From an uncultured Mycoplasmatota bacterium (GTDB taxonomy: Bacteria > Bacillota_I > Bacilli_A > RF39 > UBA660), in contig URCH01000006.1 in assembly GCA_900546275.1 (NCBI GenBank), positions 7,509 through 71,508 on the forward strand: a stretch of 64,000 bases of DNA, written 5' to 3'. A model generated the notes under the pieces. The model made no database searches, was not told the origin of the DNA, and saw nothing but the letters and a program-made list of their open reading frames with translations. Below, one piece after another: positions 60,895 through 64,000 of the stretch (within the stretch, counting starts at the first letter, position 1; each line of letters opens with the position of its first letter). Made by a program: the position numbers and the translations under genes.

Positions 60895-63228
60895 TTATTG
60901 CACTTTTGCATTATCTATGATACTTTGTGGTATTACTACATCACCAGCTTTATCATAATTTGAATACTTAATTGTTGTTGTAAACAAATCAAAGTCTTTT
61001 AGCATTTCAGAAAAATCATATTCTAATTTTGTTATATATCCATTTTCTGTATATACTTCAACATAAATATCTCCACTTAAAGTGGATGTGCCAGCATTTC
61101 CAGAAGCCATCAATCCTTTGACATCATCTGGTGTCATTTTTATTTTATAGTGATTATCAGATACTTTTGTTACATTTTTCATACTAATTAATTTATCTAA
61201 AATAGAACCTAAATCAACTAATTGAGCTGAAGATTTTTCTTTCCACCAAACATCTCCTCCATATGGTTGAGTCATATATGAATATCCAGAATTAAAATCA
61301 TAATATATTTTATTATTCAAAGAAACTAACCCCATAGAAGTTGTTGTGACATCTAAATATTCTTTTTGATGCAATTCATCAACAACACCAGTAGATACAG
61401 TATTTGTATTAATTCCTGCCATTGTTATATCCATTTTAATTTCTATATTATAATTATTAAATGTAGTAACAAAATCGGAATTTTCTGCAAAATCACTTCC
61501 TTTTACCTTAATTGTATATGTATTTGAGCTTGTTATATCTGCATTATAAACAGCAATATAAAACTTATCATATCTAACATAATATGTTAGATCTTCTTCA
61601 ATTTTATCCATATTAGATGCTAATTCAGTATAAGTACCATCTTTATAACCATAAAATTTCACACCAACATAATCTTTATTACCACTAATAACTTCTACAG
61701 TATTATCTCCTGATATTTCATAGTAATCTACTGCACCAGGATTTATCGACTGATTTAAAACTTTAGATGTACTAATATTATCTTTTAAAGTAACTTTTTT
61801 ATCAGTATATAAAGATTCATTATCATATTTCTTTGCTAAAGTATTATAAGCAATCGTTTCACTTACTTTAATTAAATCTTCTTTAGAGGTATTATTTTTT
61901 ATGTAATCAGTTGGATTTTCTTTGTTAAGGGCTGATGTTAATATAGAAGCCCAACCATTAACCACTTTTGTATATGTATAATAATATGGAAACTGTCCAT
62001 ATCCATCTGCTAAAGTAGATAAATTTCCACTTAATTCTCGAGTATATCTACCAGCCCATCCATTTAAGAAATTATTTGTTGAAGATGCTTCACTAACTAA
62101 AGCACTTGCTAAATTTGCAGTTGCTTCTGTATAATATCCATTAGGGCATCTATGTTGTTCTGTTCCCTCACAATACAAATATTGAAAATGATGGAATAAT
62201 TCATGATTTGCAACTGTCTTTATATTCTCTGTTGATTGTTGAATTGTTCTCTTATCCATTACAATATATGGATAAGAAACTATTCCACTTTCACCCAAAA
62301 ATAAATCATCAATACCTAAAAGAATAATTGTTTCAATTAAAATACCTGTATCAATAGGATTATAATATGTAGCAAGGGTTTTATCACTTCCTGTATCATA
62401 GATATAAACATTCATAGCTGTATCTATTTTAGCAGAATTTATTCCATTAGTTTTAAGTGATTCACGAGCATTAAAATAATTTTTGTTTATTAATTCATCA
62501 TAATGTGGTTTATACAAGTATTCTATATTGAAGATTTCTTCGTAATCATTGATTGAATTTTCTAATTCACTGGCAATATCTTGTACTTCCTCTAAAGTAA
62601 CAGCATCATTTCCATCATTAGTATACCAGATTATAAATCTCCCATTTTTAGATAAATAGGCTTTATCTAATTTATGACTTGCTATTTTATCTTTATTATT
62701 AGTATCATTTAATGGAACTACTTTAACATTGCTATTAGTATTTGCTTGAGGTTCTACATTAACTCCATTACCAACTTTAACATCTTGTAGTGTTGCTTTT
62801 TCAAGCAGTTTTCTTATTGATTCCTTTGATAACTCAGATCTATGTTTTTCAAGCAATTCAGCAATTTCTGAAATATTACCAGTTGTATAAATAATTTCAT
62901 CTGTTTTATATTCCTTATCTAAATTATCATAATCGTAATCATAATTAACCAATTCTGTAAAGTATTTATTAACATCTATTTTTCCGTTTTCATAATCATT
63001 TTTTAATTTTGTCAATGTACTTTCTGAATTTTTAACGTCTTCTTGTATAGTTTGAGTTTGTTCGTCATTTGATTTATTATTATTTTTTTTATTAAACACA
63101 AAGAATAAACATATTCCAATTATAACAACAACTAAAACACCTGAAATTATTAACAAATTTCTTTTACTTTTGTTTGTGATAATACTATTATTTTGCATAG
63201 AATTATTAAAATCAATATTATTGTTCAT
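60895..63228 (-). CDS. membrane-anchored zinc metalloprotease
   Basis: A 777-residue surface enzyme. A short N/Q-rich cytoplasmic start (MNNNIDFNNSMQNNS), one TM (about 24-45), and a long outer part. The gluzincin-type site is TVANHELFHHFQYLY (His342, Glu343, His346), with the likely third ligand Glu368 in GYYTEATANLAS. Beyond about residue 480 there are beta-rich domains (PPC-like: INPGAVDYYEISGDNTVEV, YIAVYNADITSSNTYTIKV) and a C-terminal lipoprotein-LolA-like barrel (VDELHQKEYLDVTTTSMG). It shares its N-terminal style with the EF-Tu-domain gene 187 bp downstream. SD AAGGAAGG. Confidence 0.83.
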   Translation of the reverse strand: MNNNIDFNNSMQNNSIITNKSKRNLLIISGVLVVVIIGICLFFVFNKKNNNKSNDEQTQTIQEDVKNSESTLTKLKNDYENGKIDVNKYFTELVNYDYDYDNLDKEYKTDEIIYTTGNISEIAELLEKHRSELSKESIRKLLEKATLQDVKVGNGVNVEPQANTNSNVKVVPLNDTNNKDKIASHKLDKAYLSKNGRFIIWYTNDGNDAVTLEEVQDIASELENSINDYEEIFNIEYLYKPHYDELINKNYFNARESLKTNGINSAKIDTAMNVYIYDTGSDKTLATYYNPIDTGILIETIILLGIDDLFLGESGIVSYPYIVMDKRTIQQSTENIKTVANHELFHHFQYLYCEGTEQHRCPNGYYTEATANLASALVSEASSTNNFLNGWAGRYTRELSGNLSTLADGYGQFPYYYTYTKVVNGWASILTSALNKENPTDYIKNNTSKEDLIKVSETIAYNTLAKKYDNESLYTDKKVTLKDNISTSKVLNQSINPGAVDYYEISGDNTVEVISGNKDYVGVKFYGYKDGTYTELASNMDKIEEDLTYYVRYDKFYIAVYNADITSSNTYTIKVKGSDFAENSDFVTTFNNYNIEIKMDITMAGINTNTVSTGVVDELHQKEYLDVTTTSMGLVSLNNKIYYDFNSGYSYMTQPYGGDVWWKEKSSAQLVDLGSILDKLISMKNVTKVSDNHYKIKMTPDDVKGLMASGNAGTSTLSGDIYVEVYTENGYITKLEYDFSEMLKDFDLFTTTIKYSNYDKAGDVVIPQSIIDNAKVQ

Positions 63229-63727
63229 TTTATTTCCTTCCTTTTTTATATTATTATTAATTAAATTAGCTAAAGAATTATGATTTGTAAATTAATTTAA
63301 CATTTCAACTCCAAAGTTCTGTCTATCAATCCTTGAATTTTTGAAATGCGCTTTTTCTTTTCTAAAATTAATTAATAAAGCAAATAGTCGATTTTAGAAA
63401 ATATCAATTCAAATAATATAAATTATTAATTATCTACATATACGTATTAAAAGTTTAAAATACTAAATAAGTTTATACTATAGAAAACATATCAATTACA
63501 AAAACCATGATTCATAAAAAAACAAATACGATCCAAGTATATTTAAACAATTTTTAGTTAGATTATTTGTTAGCTATTTTCTTCACTCACCACTATTCTA
63601 TATAATTATAACACACTTTTTTGAATATCAGTCATAAAATCGAACATAACTAAAAAAATCTAAGTTTTTATCTTACATTTTGTTGTGTGCTAATTTAATA
63701 TGTTCTTTCCATGATTTTCATGTTATA
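63229..63727. other. intergenic region upstream of metalloprotease
   Basis: About 500 bp, very AT-rich, with no coding frame that carries an SD. A possible minus-strand -10 (TGTTATAAT, near 63606-63614) could start the metalloprotease transcript, giving a long leader. The word AAAAAAATCTAAGT near 63652 is repeated in the tRNA terminator at about 63729. Confidence 0.35.
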
Positions 63728-63754
63728 CAAAAAAATCTAAGTAAAACTTAGATT
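63728..63754 (-). terminator. terminator of tRNA cluster
   Basis: Minus-strand perfect arms AATCTAAGT and ACTTAGATT, 3-nt loop, T-run. It lies 11 bp after the tRNA-Glu CCA. Confidence 0.88.
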
Positions 63755-63764
63755 AATAATCATA

Positions 63765-63841
63765 TGGTGACCTGTACGAGATTCGAACTCGTGAATGCAT
63801 GCGTGAAAGGCATGTGTGTTAAGCCACTTCACCAACAGGCC
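63765..63841 (-). tRNA. tRNA-Glu (UUC)
   Basis: A full cloverleaf on the minus strand: acceptor GGCCTGT pairs with ACAGGTC (one G-T), anticodon arm CATGC/GCATG with loop CTTTCAC (anticodon TTC), T loop GTTCGAATC. CCA is encoded (63765-63767). Last tRNA of a minus-strand cluster. Confidence 0.95.
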
Positions 63842-63850
63842 AAATAAATA

Positions 63851-63926
63851 TGGCGCCCAATGTAGGACTCGGACCTACGACCCTACGGTTAACAGCCGCA
63901 TGCTCTACCAACTGAGCTAATTGGGC
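63851..63926 (-). tRNA. tRNA-Asn (GUU)
   Basis: Cloverleaf on the minus strand: acceptor GCCCAAT pairs with ATTGGGC, discriminator G, CCA encoded (63851-63853). Anticodon loop CTGTTAA gives GTT. T arm GTAGGTCCGAGTCCTAC. It is 9 bp upstream of tRNA-Glu. Confidence 0.95.
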
Positions 63927-63936
63927 AAATAAGATA

Positions 63937-64000
63937 TGGCGCCTGATGTAGGACTCGGACCTACGACCCTACGGTTAACAGCCGCATGCTCTACCAACTG
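63937..64000 (-). tRNA. second tRNA-Asn (GUU), cut by window edge
   Basis: The visible 3' part (64 nt with CCA at 63937-63939) has the same D-, anticodon- and T-arm sequence as the first tRNA-Asn, again with GTT. The acceptor 3' strand is ATCAGGC instead of ATTGGGC, so the acceptor stems differ. The 5' acceptor strand lies beyond 64000. Confidence 0.9.

Noticed and set aside
1..64000. Mollicute genetic code (TGA as Trp)
   Set aside because: Trp codons are TGG in clear orthologues, and TGA ends real genes such as the BceR-like regulator.

Overview
The window is a very AT-rich, densely packed, low-GC Firmicutes chromosome segment read with the standard genetic code: Trp is TGG and several genes end in TGA. 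Endospore genes (gpr, spoIIP, cotE, a KinB-like kinase, a damaged spoVS), a bile salt hydrolase, Gram-positive envelope genes and many Q/N-rich or pilin-like surface proteins point to an uncultured spore-forming gut Bacilli lineage, perhaps near the RF39/Erysipelotrichales side. That placement is inference. Most genes are on the minus strand, with strong Shine-Dalgarno (SD) sites and classical hairpin-plus-T terminators; many stop codons lie inside the terminator hairpin.

Layout. 1-6.5 kb: small hypotheticals, cardiolipin synthase, bile salt hydrolase, a 5'-truncated YolD-like gene, an IS481-type insertion sequence with an 11-bp tandem repeat beside it, and an XRE regulator. 6.6-10.5 kb: a heat-shock operon (groES-groEL-hsp20-thioredoxin-like-YugP) behind a CIRCE element and an upstream MarR gene. 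10.5-13.4 kb: a truncated spoVS with a second spoVS relic, then an ArsR/P-type ATPase metal-efflux operon with operator and consensus promoter. 13.5-23.7 kb: unknown protein, NatAB-like ABC exporter, RseP, CdsA, KhpA, S16, CotE, hybrid histidine kinase and an AMP-forming ligase. 23.8-28.9 kb: a Bce-type two-component/ABC module in which three of four genes carry lesions, followed by a frameshifted DUF1697 gene. 29-42.5 kb: tRNA-editing, MBL and U32 proteins, two pilin-leader fusion proteins (FGE-like, 565 aa; GLUG-repeat, 1077 aa), EF-P, L33, PBP2, SOD and endonuclease IV. 42.6-51.2 kb: the spoIIP-gpr-rpsT locus, transglutaminase-like protein, KinB-like kinase, RodA/FtsW and anchored hypotheticals. 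51.3-57.5 kb: a cluster of thioredoxin-fold proteins with a cysteine desulfurase and Tex. 57.6-63.2 kb: Y-family polymerase, 10-TM exporter, a membrane-anchored protein whose extracytoplasmic part is EF-Tu domain III, and a membrane-anchored zinc metalloprotease. The end holds tRNA-Glu and two tRNA-Asn genes, the last cut by the window edge.

Most unusual points: the surface-anchored EF-Tu domain III protein at 60099-60707; the decaying Bce module; the DUF1697 break lying exactly on a -1 slippery heptamer; the spoVS remnants; the giant pilin-GLUG protein; and regulatory overlaps (CIRCE over the MarR stop codon, the rpsP promoter inside the cotE terminator).
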